Assembly: GCA_041749015.1 (NCBI GenBank)
Contig: JBGTCD010000046.1
Coordinates: 1-5,274 of the forward strand
Length of the DNA stretch: 5,274 nt
DNA from: JBGTCD01 sp041749015
GTDB taxonomy: Bacteria > Bacteroidota > Bacteroidia > Cytophagales > Cyclobacteriaceae
Reading direction: 5' to 3'
Shown here: piece after piece, positions 1 through 5,019 of the stretch
Layout of the letters: each line of letters starts with the position of its first letter
Position numbering within the stretch: position 1 is the first letter of the stretch
Program-made: the position numbers and the translations under genes
Notes under the pieces: model-generated
Databases searched by the model: none
Seen by the model: the letters and a program-made list of their open reading frames with translations, nothing else
What the model was told of the DNA's origin: nothing

Positions 1-125
1 GGTTTGGGGTATATCTGGCGGAACTCTTCCTGTACGATGTCCTCCACCTCTGAGGCCTTGTTAATCAGCATGGCCCTGCAACTGGTAGTGCCCTGGTCAA
101 GGGCGATTACATATTTTTTATTCAT
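1..125 (-). CDS. glpK: Glycerol kinase, N-terminal 41 codons (partial, runs off the left edge)
   Basis: FGGY-family carbohydrate kinase that would phosphorylate glycerol to sn-glycerol 3-phosphate with ATP in the cytoplasm. Only the N-terminus is visible. It opens MNKKYVIALDQGTTSCRAM, which carries the ALDQGTTS phosphate-binding loop of the FGGY N-terminal domain (residues 8-15). At residues 34-41 EFRQIYPK closely matches the EF-x-QI(Y/F)PKPGW segment characteristic of GlpK rather than of xylulokinases or other FGGY members. A Cys stands where GlpK proteins usually have a second Ser after DQGTTS. The ATG lies 10 bp after the stop of the preceding symporter gene, and AAAGG sits almost against the start codon, so it is very likely the third cistron of a symporter-symporter-kinase operon. 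Assignment to the FGGY family is secure. Glycerol as the substrate is strongly suggested, but it rests on 41 residues. Confidence 0.88.
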   Translation of the reverse strand, partial: MNKKYVIALDQGTTSCRAMLINKASEVEDIVQEEFRQIYPK

Positions 126-135
126 ACCTTTCAAT

Positions 136-1704
136 TTACCAAAACAAAATCAAAATGGTTAGCATGGCCAGGACCAGCCCAACAATATGCAGCCGGTAGT
201 CCAACCAAATGCTGGTAATACCCTCCGGTTTGGTGAGACCCTTTCTGTAAGTATAGAGCCTGATTTTTTCCGGATCAGGGTCAGCCTCTGTGATCCCTGC
301 GATATAAAATATCAGAGCACTCACAGCAAACATGATCCCCACATTGATAGTAAAGTGGAGATTCCAATAGCCAAATTGTCCGAGAACAAAGAGACCCAAC
401 CCTATCAGGTGACCCAGAACCAGCGTATAAATGGCCGCCCTGCCTCCTGCTTTTTTGTAAAATACGCCCATGAAAAATATTACAGCAATAGGCGGCACCA
501 CAACGGAAAATGCCTGCTGCAGATAATTCCAAAGGCCACCTGCCTGAGCAATCAATGGTGCCCATACGGCAGCCACTACCATGAGAATGATGGTGGTTAT
601 CCGTCCATATTTGGCCATGCCTCCCGGACTTAAGTCCGGCTTTTTCTTTTGCACAAAATCCACCACCACCAATGTAGAGGCAGAATTGAGGGTGGAATCT
701 ACACTGGATAGAATGGCACTGATCAGCCCTGCCAAAACCAAGCCGGTAATCCCTATTGGCAGGGCATCTGATACCATTGTTGGAAACACCATATCAGGGT
801 TGTCAAGGCCCGGATACAAGCTGATGGCTATGGCCCCGGGGATCACCATGATGAAAATGGGGATGATCTTAAGAGCACCGCCCAGGATGGCACCCCAGCG
901 GGCATGATTCATATCTTTTGCACCGAGTACCCTTTGGGTAATGTACTGATTTGTCACCCAATACCAAAACCCAAGAATTGGTACACCCAATAAGGTCCCC
1001 AACCAGGGGAGGCCTGGGTCATCAATAGGCTTGATTACAGAGAGGTGCCCTTCGGGGACAGAAGCTTTTACCGTTTCCCATGAAAAGTCCACCCCTTCGA
1101 ATAAAATGTAAGTCAGAATTGAGCACCCTACTACCAGCACTATGGCCTGTAGGGCGTCAGTATATACCACTGCCTTGAGCCCGCCAAAAGCAGTGTATAT
1201 CCCGGCAAACAATGCCAGCACCATAGTGGTTTGCCATATTACAAGGTCAGGAAAAAAGGTTTTGAGTACAATGGCCCCGGCATACAATCCCCCGGCCGTA
1301 TCTACCATGATGCTGATAAATATGGTTATTACAGAAAAATAAGTACGGGACCTTCGATCATAGCGAAGTTCCAAAAATTCCGGAATGGTAGTGATGCGGG
1401 ACTTCAGGTACAGCGGAATAAAATACAATGCCATCAGGATCAGCGGTACCCCCGTGAGCCATTCATAATTGGAGTTGGCTATACCATCTTTGTAGGCCGC
1501 CCCGGAGAGGCCGATAAGGGTGGTACTGGAAATATTAGAGGCAAAAAGTGACAGGCCTATAAGCCCCCAGGTCAGGGAGCGCCCCCCCAGGAACAGGTCT
1601 TCTCCTGTTTTGGTTTTGGTACTTACCCAAACACCTATCAGGACTATCAGCAGGAAGTAAACCCCTAATACTATATAATCGACCGTATCTAAGCTTTGAA
1701 TCAT
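136..1704 (-). CDS. Sodium:solute symporter, SGLT-like (second cistron)
   Basis: Inner-membrane Na+-coupled symporter of the SSS family (LeuT fold), 522 aa, close to Vibrio vSGLT in length. About 14 hydrophobic helices are visible, roughly at 8-26, 44-66, 82-99, 122-148, 155-172, 180-202, 234-255, 272-296, 312-336, 366-386, 394-415, 422-442, 448-470 and 505-522. The family signature GGLKAVVYTDALQ starts at residue 174. By alignment from memory to vSGLT, the Na2-site residues are all present: A55 and I58 on helix 1, A330, S333 and S334 on the helix carrying SSVDSTLNSAS. D183 matches the Na+-exit aspartate. Of the sugar-site residues, E81, K279, Q396 and the Y248-W249 gate are kept, but vSGLT Q69 is T62 and N260 is G245, so the substrate is not simply galactose. 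The start follows the upstream paralogue by 9 bp and has no clear Shine-Dalgarno sequence. A polyol or sugar substrate is likely; glycerol is possible from the adjacent kinase. Confidence 0.93.
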   Translation of the reverse strand: MIQSLDTVDYIVLGVYFLLIVLIGVWVSTKTKTGEDLFLGGRSLTWGLIGLSLFASNISSTTLIGLSGAAYKDGIANSNYEWLTGVPLILMALYFIPLYLKSRITTIPEFLELRYDRRSRTYFSVITIFISIMVDTAGGLYAGAIVLKTFFPDLVIWQTTMVLALFAGIYTAFGGLKAVVYTDALQAIVLVVGCSILTYILFEGVDFSWETVKASVPEGHLSVIKPIDDPGLPWLGTLLGVPILGFWYWVTNQYITQRVLGAKDMNHARWGAILGGALKIIPIFIMVIPGAIAISLYPGLDNPDMVFPTMVSDALPIGITGLVLAGLISAILSSVDSTLNSASTLVVVDFVQKKKPDLSPGGMAKYGRITTIILMVVAAVWAPLIAQAGGLWNYLQQAFSVVVPPIAVIFFMGVFYKKAGGRAAIYTLVLGHLIGLGLFVLGQFGYWNLHFTINVGIMFAVSALIFYIAGITEADPDPEKIRLYTYRKGLTKPEGITSIWLDYRLHIVGLVLAMLTILILFW

Positions 1705-1713
1705 ATCTATTTA

Positions 1714-3300
1714 TTACCTGAAAATAAGTACCACCACCAATGTCAGAATTAATAATAATACTGAAAGCACCCGGTAGTTCATATACCACCGGGTAATCTT
1801 CAGTTCCTCAGTTTCGCTATTGTAAAGACCTTTATTCCAGGTCATATCCCTTATTTTGTCCTGAGGTGGCGGAGGTGTAAACAGACTCACCGCTACCAGC
1901 ACAGCCGTACAAATCAAAAAAAGCACTGGAGCAATATGAAGAAAGTGCATTTGTGCCAGCCCTAATTCCCAATCCAATCCTCTGGCAAATACCACTATGG
2001 CCGCTACTCCAAATCCTGTCAAAAGACTCACGAAAGCCCCTGAGCCTGTGGCCCGTTTCCAGAATAATCCAAAAACAAACACTACGACCACCGGAGGCGC
2101 GATTAGCGCTACCACCAGTTGAAGGTACTTAAACAAAGAATCGAATTTTGTTATTTGAGGTGCCCAAAGTGCAGCAAGGATCACCAAAACTACCGTGGCG
2201 GTCTGCCCTACACGTACCAATTGTTTGCTGGTGAGCCCAGGACGAAGCGTATTGACAAAGTCCATGGTGATCAAAGTGGACGCAGAATTAAGAGTAGCAC
2301 TGATGCTGGACGACATTGCGGCAAGCATGCCTGCAATCATCAGTCCAATGATGCCTACAGGAAGCAATTCAAATATGAGTGTAGGATATACCAGATCGGG
2401 GTTTTCCAGATCGGGAAACAACCCCCTGGCCATGGTGCCAGGCAATACCATAAAAAATATCACCGGCAACTTGAGCAGACCAGCAAATAAGGCGCCTCTG
2501 CGACCGTGACTAAGGTCTCTGGCGGAGAGTACCCGCTGCACCATAAACTGATTATTGGCCCAAAAGTAAAATCCCAACAAGGGAATACCGAATAATAAGC
2601 CGGTCCAGGGCACGGATGGATCATCCATAGGCCGGATCAGGGAGAGCATCTCAGGGGGGGTCACTGCAAGCACTTCGGACCAGCCTCCTACCTCTCTGAA
2701 AGTAATGACCGATAGCAGGATGGCACAACCAAATAATAAAATGGCTTGTACCACCTCAGTGTGCACCACTGAAGAAAGCCCACCTGGAATCGTGTATGCC
2801 GCTGCTGCCAAAGACAGAAATACAATAATGACCCATATCTCCACCTCAGGAAAAACCATTTTTAAAATCAGACTGCCGGCATAAAGTCCTGCCGCAGTCT
2901 CTACCACCACATTGCCAACTAATGTGATAAAAGAAAAATAATATCTGGACCGCTTATCATACCGCCGCTCAAGAAATTCAGGCATGGTATAAACCTGAGT
3001 TTTTAAATAAAAGGGCAGAAAGAAAATACAAAAGATCACCAGCACCACTGCTGCCATCCACTCATAGTTGTACACCGATATGCCGGTGCTGTAGGCATCA
3101 CCAGAAAGCCCGATCAAGGTGGTGCTTGAGATATTAGCCGCAAATAAAGACACCCCTATGATCGGCCATGCCATATTCCTGCCCGCCAGAAAATACTCCT
3201 CCGAACTATTACGCTTGGCCTTGCGCAATCCATACCATATCACCCCAAGGGTGTATACCGCTATTATGACCAGGTCGATGGTCTCCAGGGTAAAATTCAT
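1714..3300 (-). CDS. Sodium:solute symporter, SGLT-like (first cistron, paralogue of the next gene)
   Basis: SSS-family Na+ symporter of 528 aa in the inner membrane, clearly homologous to the downstream symporter along its whole length (shared blocks include NISSTTLIGLSG, YEW, PEFLE-RYD-RSR and TLNSASTL). About 14 helices are visible, the last at 508-527. Na2-site residues expected from vSGLT are present (A54, I57, A328, S331, S332). Sugar-site positions E80, K277 and Q394 are kept, while Q69 is T61, N260 is G243 and the Y263 gate is F246. The helix-5 aspartate of vSGLT (D189) is E182 here (HTEVVQ), unlike in its paralogue. The ATG at 3300 is the first start after the promoter-like element, gives MNFTLETIDL directly before helix 1, and has no Shine-Dalgarno sequence. 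It heads the operon, so its control is probably that of the whole unit. The residue differences suggest the two symporters differ in substrate or in coupling. Confidence 0.93.
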   Translation of the reverse strand: MNFTLETIDLVIIAVYTLGVIWYGLRKAKRNSSEEYFLAGRNMAWPIIGVSLFAANISSTTLIGLSGDAYSTGISVYNYEWMAAVVLVIFCIFFLPFYLKTQVYTMPEFLERRYDKRSRYYFSFITLVGNVVVETAAGLYAGSLILKMVFPEVEIWVIIVFLSLAAAAYTIPGGLSSVVHTEVVQAILLFGCAILLSVITFREVGGWSEVLAVTPPEMLSLIRPMDDPSVPWTGLLFGIPLLGFYFWANNQFMVQRVLSARDLSHGRRGALFAGLLKLPVIFFMVLPGTMARGLFPDLENPDLVYPTLIFELLPVGIIGLMIAGMLAAMSSSISATLNSASTLITMDFVNTLRPGLTSKQLVRVGQTATVVLVILAALWAPQITKFDSLFKYLQLVVALIAPPVVVVFVFGLFWKRATGSGAFVSLLTGFGVAAIVVFARGLDWELGLAQMHFLHIAPVLFLICTAVLVAVSLFTPPPPQDKIRDMTWNKGLYNSETEELKITRWYMNYRVLSVLLLILTLVVVLIFR

Positions 3301-3349
3301 AAAGCAGGGATCAAGTCTTAATTAATCGAATTAATATTAAGCAATATTC

Positions 3350-3357
3350 CAAAAATA
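3350..3357 (-). promoter_or_regulatory. Bacteroidota-type -7 promoter element of the symporter/glpK operon
   Basis: On the minus strand this reads TATTTTTG, a full match to the TAnnTTTG -7 element known for the Bacteroidota primary sigma factor. It would start transcription near 3344, leaving a leader of about 44 nt before the ATG at 3300. No TTTG -33 element is seen at the usual 19-21 nt upstream (the bases there are AT-rich but not TTTG), so the promoter may be weak or need an activator. The leader contains the AT palindrome TTAATATTAA (3331-3340). Confidence 0.55.
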
Positions 3358-3382
3358 GAAATGCGGTAGCGGTAGGAATTTG

Positions 3383-3423
3383 ACTAAAAATCACCGAAAA
3401 CGATTGCAAAGAGCATTTTTAGT
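3383..3423. repeat. 9-bp inverted repeat enclosing the operator-like site
   Basis: ACTAAAAAT at 3383-3391 is the exact reverse complement of ATTTTTAGT at 3415-3423. The 23-bp spacer holds the LacI-type site, and the two dyad centres (3403 and 3401.5) almost coincide. It could be an outer operator half-site pair, a second regulator's site, or part of an RNA fold. It is not a normal intrinsic terminator, because the arms are AT-rich and the loop is long. Confidence 0.6.
3395..3408 (-). promoter_or_regulatory. LacI/GalR-family operator-like site
   Basis: The minus strand reads TGCAATCGTTTTCG, which matches 13 of 14 positions, counting the n positions, of the general LacI-family operator TGnAAnCGnTTnCA, with the central CG in place. 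It is the only such site I noticed upstream of the first symporter. Its centre lies about 50 bp upstream of the -7 element and about 57 bp upstream of the inferred transcription start. That is further upstream than a classical blocking repressor site and would also suit an activator or looping role. No LacI-family regulator gene is visible in the window. Confidence 0.55.
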
Positions 3424-3491
3424 GATGGAATGGAAGTGGATTATTGATTCTGCAGTGCCCGGTACACCCCATTGGTCCATCCATTCTAGCA

Positions 3492-3531
3492 CGGACGTTG
3501 GTATTGGGCAAGTGCGAGAGCTTATCTGTGC
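3492..3531 (+). repeat. Degenerate intergenic repeat, copy 1 (three conserved blocks)
   Basis: The blocks CGGACGTTG, GTGCGAGAG and CTTATCTGTGC occur here in this order. The same three blocks, with one base changed in two of them and different spacing, recur on the minus strand at 4332-4370. The rest of 3424-3577 shows no gene, tRNA or clear signal to me. The block arrangement suggests a decayed mobile or REP-associated repeat, which is inferred from only two copies. Confidence 0.4.
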
Positions 3532-3577
3532 TGTATATAATCCATAAACACACCCTCACACGCTTTGCAAAAGTTCG

Positions 3578-4135
3578 CTAGGTAATGGTTCGTGAGGACA
3601 CGAACCAGGGCGGTAGCATTATTATTATTTCAAAGGATTTTACATTACAATTGAACGGAACTTCAAACTCAAATTTTGAACTGTAGAAATCCTTTTCATT
3701 CACTCGTTGTGGTGGATCACAATCAGTGGTTAACCGTAGACGATAAAAAACTAACCTAGCTTCTACATTTTTTGAATTAAACCGCTCCCAATTGTTTTCG
3801 ATTGGATTTAATATTACGAAATATATTGCCCTTGTGTTTGTTGATTTGTTATCTTCAGAAATTTGTGTCTCAACAAGACCTTCCAAGTGTTTTCTTGAAG
3901 AATTTAATTGCAAAAATTTATTCCCCCTAACTTGTTTCCAACTCCCAAAAGCAATAGTGTCTGAACAATTGAATGGGATTCCAGAACCTGAATATTTGTA
4001 AACAAATTCATCTTCATAAAATTCCAATATTTGTGACTTGGTTTTGTTGTAGTATTTACCACTTATTTGTGATACTACAATGTTGGGCTGCAACAATATA
4101 CTAAATCCAATCAGAACCAATATTATTGTTTTCAT
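3578..4135 (-). CDS. Secreted protein of unknown function (185 aa), C-terminus supplied by a REP palindrome
   Basis: I do not recognise a named family. The protein begins MKTIILVLIGFSILLQ and has a typical Sec signal peptide over about residues 1-22, likely cut after VVSQ. There is no lipobox cysteine, so periplasmic or exported soluble protein is expected. The mature part is rich in Tyr, Phe, Asn and Lys, opens with ISGKYYN, and has a pattern of short aromatic-rich strands (ILEFYEDEFVYKYSG, GSWKQ, NKFLQL) like small beta-rich Bacteroidota secreted proteins. An upstream ATG at 4186 is in frame, but its extra 17 residues would be translated from a palindrome. The start at 4135 is preferred for its signal peptide and its AAGGA ribosome site. 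The last residues (PPWFVSSRTIT) are read through the palindrome at 3586-3607, so the original C-terminus has probably been lost. Its base composition is clearly more AT-rich than that of the symporter operon, which hints at separate origin. Confidence 0.7.
   Translation of the reverse strand: MKTIILVLIGFSILLQPNIVVSQISGKYYNKTKSQILEFYEDEFVYKYSGSGIPFNCSDTIAFGSWKQVRGNKFLQLNSSRKHLEGLVETQISEDNKSTNTRAIYFVILNPIENNWERFNSKNVEARLVFYRLRLTTDCDPPQRVNEKDFYSSKFEFEVPFNCNVKSFEIIIMLPPWFVSSRTIT
3586..3607 (-). repeat. REP-like palindrome 1
   Basis: Perfect 9-bp stem TGGTTCGTG / CACGAACCA with a 4-nt loop (AGGA on the plus strand). On the minus strand it is preceded by GCCC, giving the CCCTGGT head shared by copies 2, 3 and 4. 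The stem and loop are identical to copy 4 (4301-4322), in the same orientation. It overlaps the last codons of the secreted-protein gene. No T-run follows on the minus strand, so it is not a standard terminator. Confidence 0.85.
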
Positions 4136-4142
4136 TTCTTTT

Positions 4143-4147
4143 TCCTT
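4143..4147 (-). promoter_or_regulatory. Ribosome binding site that fixes the start at 4135
   Basis: AAGGA on the minus strand, followed by 7 nt (AAAAGAA) and the ATG at 4135. It is the best Shine-Dalgarno-like sequence near a start in the window, and it supports choosing this start over the upstream in-frame ATG at 4186, which lies inside a palindrome. Confidence 0.6.
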
Positions 4148-4154
4148 CTTTGCC

Positions 4155-4200
4155 CTCCCTGGTCGTAGCGTCTCGCTACGAACCATTTAGCAATTTTTAC
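4155..4200 (+). repeat. Direct repeat, first unit (contains palindrome 2)
   Basis: This 46-bp unit begins CTCCCTGGTCGTAG and ends ATTTTTAC. It recurs at 4243-4287 with two substitutions and one missing A, an offset of 88 bp. The similarity extends about 15 bp beyond the palindrome on the CCATTTA side, so the mobile or duplicated unit is larger than the hairpin alone. Confidence 0.85.
4160..4185 (+). repeat. REP-like palindrome 2
   Basis: TGGTCGTAGCG, loop TCT, then CGCTACGA-ACCA. It forms an 11-bp stem with one bulged A near 4182 and is preceded by CCC. It is otherwise the same element as copy 3 (4248-4272) and lies about 25 bp upstream of the secreted-protein start, in the opposite orientation to copy 1, so the gene is bracketed by inverted copies. 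Confidence 0.85.
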
Positions 4201-4206
4201 CTTTAT

Positions 4207-4228
4207 CGCACGCTTTTCAAAGCGCGCG
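4207..4228. repeat. Hairpin between the two direct repeats, different sequence
   Basis: CGCACGCTTT pairs with AAAGCGCGCG with one A/C mismatch; the tip may open to a TTCA tetraloop. It is GC-rich at the base and lies between palindromes 2 and 3. No T-run follows on either strand, so it is more likely another structural repeat than a terminator. Confidence 0.55.
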
Positions 4229-4242
4229 AGGGGAAATTCACT

Positions 4243-4287
4243 CTCCCTGGTCGTAGCGTCTCGCTACGACCATTTATCCATTTTTAC
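4243..4287 (+). repeat. Direct repeat, second unit (contains palindrome 3)
   Basis: The 45-bp partner of the unit at 4155-4200, same orientation. It reads CTCCCTGG at its left end and ATTTTTAC at its right. Followed within 4 bp by a run of eight C residues (4291-4298). Confidence 0.85.
4248..4272 (+). repeat. REP-like palindrome 3
   Basis: Perfect 11-bp stem TGGTCGTAGCG / CGCTACGACCA around a TCT loop. It is the cleanest member of the family in the window. It faces copy 4 in opposite orientation 28 bp away, an arrangement like the paired REPs of mosaic elements (BIMEs). Confidence 0.88.
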
Positions 4288-4300
4288 AAACCCCCCCCTG

Positions 4301-4322
4301 TGGTTCGTGAGGACACGAACCA
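4301..4322 (-). repeat. REP-like palindrome 4
   Basis: Perfect 9-bp stem and AGGA loop, identical to copy 1 and followed by the same GGGCG on the plus strand. It lies just right of a C8 run (4291-4298) and about 60 bp past the end of higA. Confidence 0.85.
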
Positions 4323-4331
4323 GGGCGATGG

Positions 4332-4370
4332 GCACAGATGAGCCCCACACAGTCTCTCGCACAACATCCG
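4332..4370 (-). repeat. Degenerate intergenic repeat, copy 2 (three conserved blocks)
   Basis: Read on the minus strand, the blocks CGGATGTTG, GTGCGAGAG (sharing one G with the first) and CTCATCTGTGC occur in this order, matching the blocks at 3492-3531. Here the unit leads directly into palindrome 4 through CCATCGCCCTGG, which suggests the blocks are a flanking part of the REP unit. The similarity is in short blocks, so it is tentative. Confidence 0.4.
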
Positions 4371-4384
4371 CGACAGGTGCGATA

Positions 4385-4849
4385 CTAAAATATGGCAGCC
4401 TTAGACCCTGAAAAATACTTCTTGATAGATGCAATACCCAAGATTTTGTCTCGCTTTTCAGGTTCCAATTTTATGTCCATACTACCTGGAATCAAGGACT
4501 CTAAGGGTATCCCTAAATATCTATTCAATAAAATTATCATTTTTAGTGTCAATGCCCGTTTCCCGTTTAATACCTCCGATACCCTTGTTTTTCCACCCAG
4601 TAAAGGCGCAATATCTACCTGTTTTAAATCCATTTGTTCCATTCTGAACTTTATAGCTTCTATTGGGTCTGGCACCCCAACCGAATAATGTTCTTGCTCA
4701 TATTTTTCTACAAGTAAAGATAAAAGCGCCAATTCTTCACCTTCAGGACTATCGGGCAAAATGGCTTCATCAGTACTGTGGATTAAGCTATAAATGCGCT
4801 CACAAGCTTCATTATATTCTTGCTCTGTCTTTAATATTTTAGCTCTCAT
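4385..4849 (-). CDS. higA: HigA-type antitoxin, Xre-family helix-turn-helix
   Basis: Antitoxin of a type II HigBA system, expected to bind and block HigB and to repress its own operon. The 154-aa protein has an N-terminal helical part (about 1-60, with EEL-LLSLLVEKYE) typical of this HigA group, then DPIEAIKFRMEQM leading into an Xre-type HTH at about 64-120 (LKQVDIAPLLGGKTRVSEVLNGKRALTLKM). The last 34 residues (from about 121) form a charged tail ending KKYFSGSKAAIF that I do not recognise from the family; it could be native or acquired. The start overlaps the end of the higB remnant by 11 bp, the usual toxin-first order and coupling of higBA. Since the toxin is truncated, this is probably now an orphan antitoxin, which might still protect against, or regulate, related systems elsewhere. 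Confidence 0.88.
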   Translation of the reverse strand: MRAKILKTEQEYNEACERIYSLIHSTDEAILPDSPEGEELALLSLLVEKYEQEHYSVGVPDPIEAIKFRMEQMDLKQVDIAPLLGGKTRVSEVLNGKRALTLKMIILLNRYLGIPLESLIPGSMDIKLEPEKRDKILGIASIKKYFSGSKAAIF

Positions 4850-4979
4850 ATCGTATCGTTTTTGTGTCTATCTTATCATACTCTGCATGGGTACCGAACC
4901 AAACAATAAAGACTATTTTTAACTTGTACTCAATATCTACAATCAATCGATAATCATTACCTTTTATATTGAACACTAC
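4839..4979 (-). pseudogene. higB: HigB toxin remnant, C-terminal 46 codons
   Basis: C-terminal half of a HigB-family mRNA interferase (RelE-like, ribosome-dependent mRNA cleavage). The run from VVFNIKGNDYRLIV to FGTHAEYDKIDTKTI matches the conserved second half of HigB toxins, which are about 100 aa long. About the first 55 residues are missing. Homology stops exactly at VVFN (4979-4968), directly beside a C-run and palindrome 5. An open frame continues to an ATG at 5030 inside the transposase gene, giving a possible 63-aa chimera whose first 17 residues come from the transposase end and the palindrome. That start has no visible ribosome site. I call it a pseudogene because a HigB missing half of its fold should not be active. 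It still overlaps higA by 11 bp. Confidence 0.85.
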
Positions 4980-4986
4980 CCCCCCA

Positions 4987-5009
4987 AGCGCAAGCGTCTC
5001 GCTTGTGCT
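4987..5009 (+). repeat. REP-like palindrome 5, at the toxin breakpoint
   Basis: AGCGCAAGCG, loop TCT, CGCTTGTGCT: a 10-bp stem with one G-T wobble. The core GCGTCTCGC is shared with palindromes 2 and 3. It sits 10 bp after the transposase stop codon and 7 bp before the first preserved HigB codon, with a run of seven C residues (4979-4985) in between. Confidence 0.85.
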
Positions 5010-5019
5010 GCCTTGGTTA

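Noticed and set aside
187..1551. Several open frames on the plus strand (for example 187-633, 581-907, 1142-1342, 1231-1551).
   Set aside because: They lie wholly opposite the second symporter gene, show no family motif, and are explained as antisense shadows of a long, well-conserved membrane protein gene.
1582..2660. Seven-base G/C runs inside the symporter genes (1582-1588 and 2654-2660) as phase-variation switches.
   Set aside because: Both genes are full length and in frame. Runs of seven arise by chance in Gly and Pro codons, and there is no supporting evidence of variation.
2119..3325. Plus-strand frames opposite the first symporter (2119-2490, 2195-2509, 3119-3325).
   Set aside because: They are antisense shadows, with low-complexity or unconvincing composition and no start signals.
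3424..3577. A possible tRNA, small RNA or small gene in the GC-richer part of the gap.
   Set aside because: I find no cloverleaf, no open frame with a start signal, and no promoter pairing. Only the three-block repeat stands out.
4136..4186. Upstream in-frame start for the secreted protein, adding MVRSETLRPGRAKKEKE.
   Set aside because: The added residues are read from palindrome 2. The start at 4135 has AAGGA at proper spacing and begins a clean signal peptide.
3586..4322. The palindromes as intrinsic transcription terminators.
   Set aside because: None is directly followed by a T-run on the strand that would need it. The shared heads, loops and flanks fit a repeat family better. They may still affect RNA stability.
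3586..5009. CRISPR array.
   Set aside because: The repeats are hairpins in both orientations with irregular spacing (63 to over 650 bp) and no regular spacers or cas genes.
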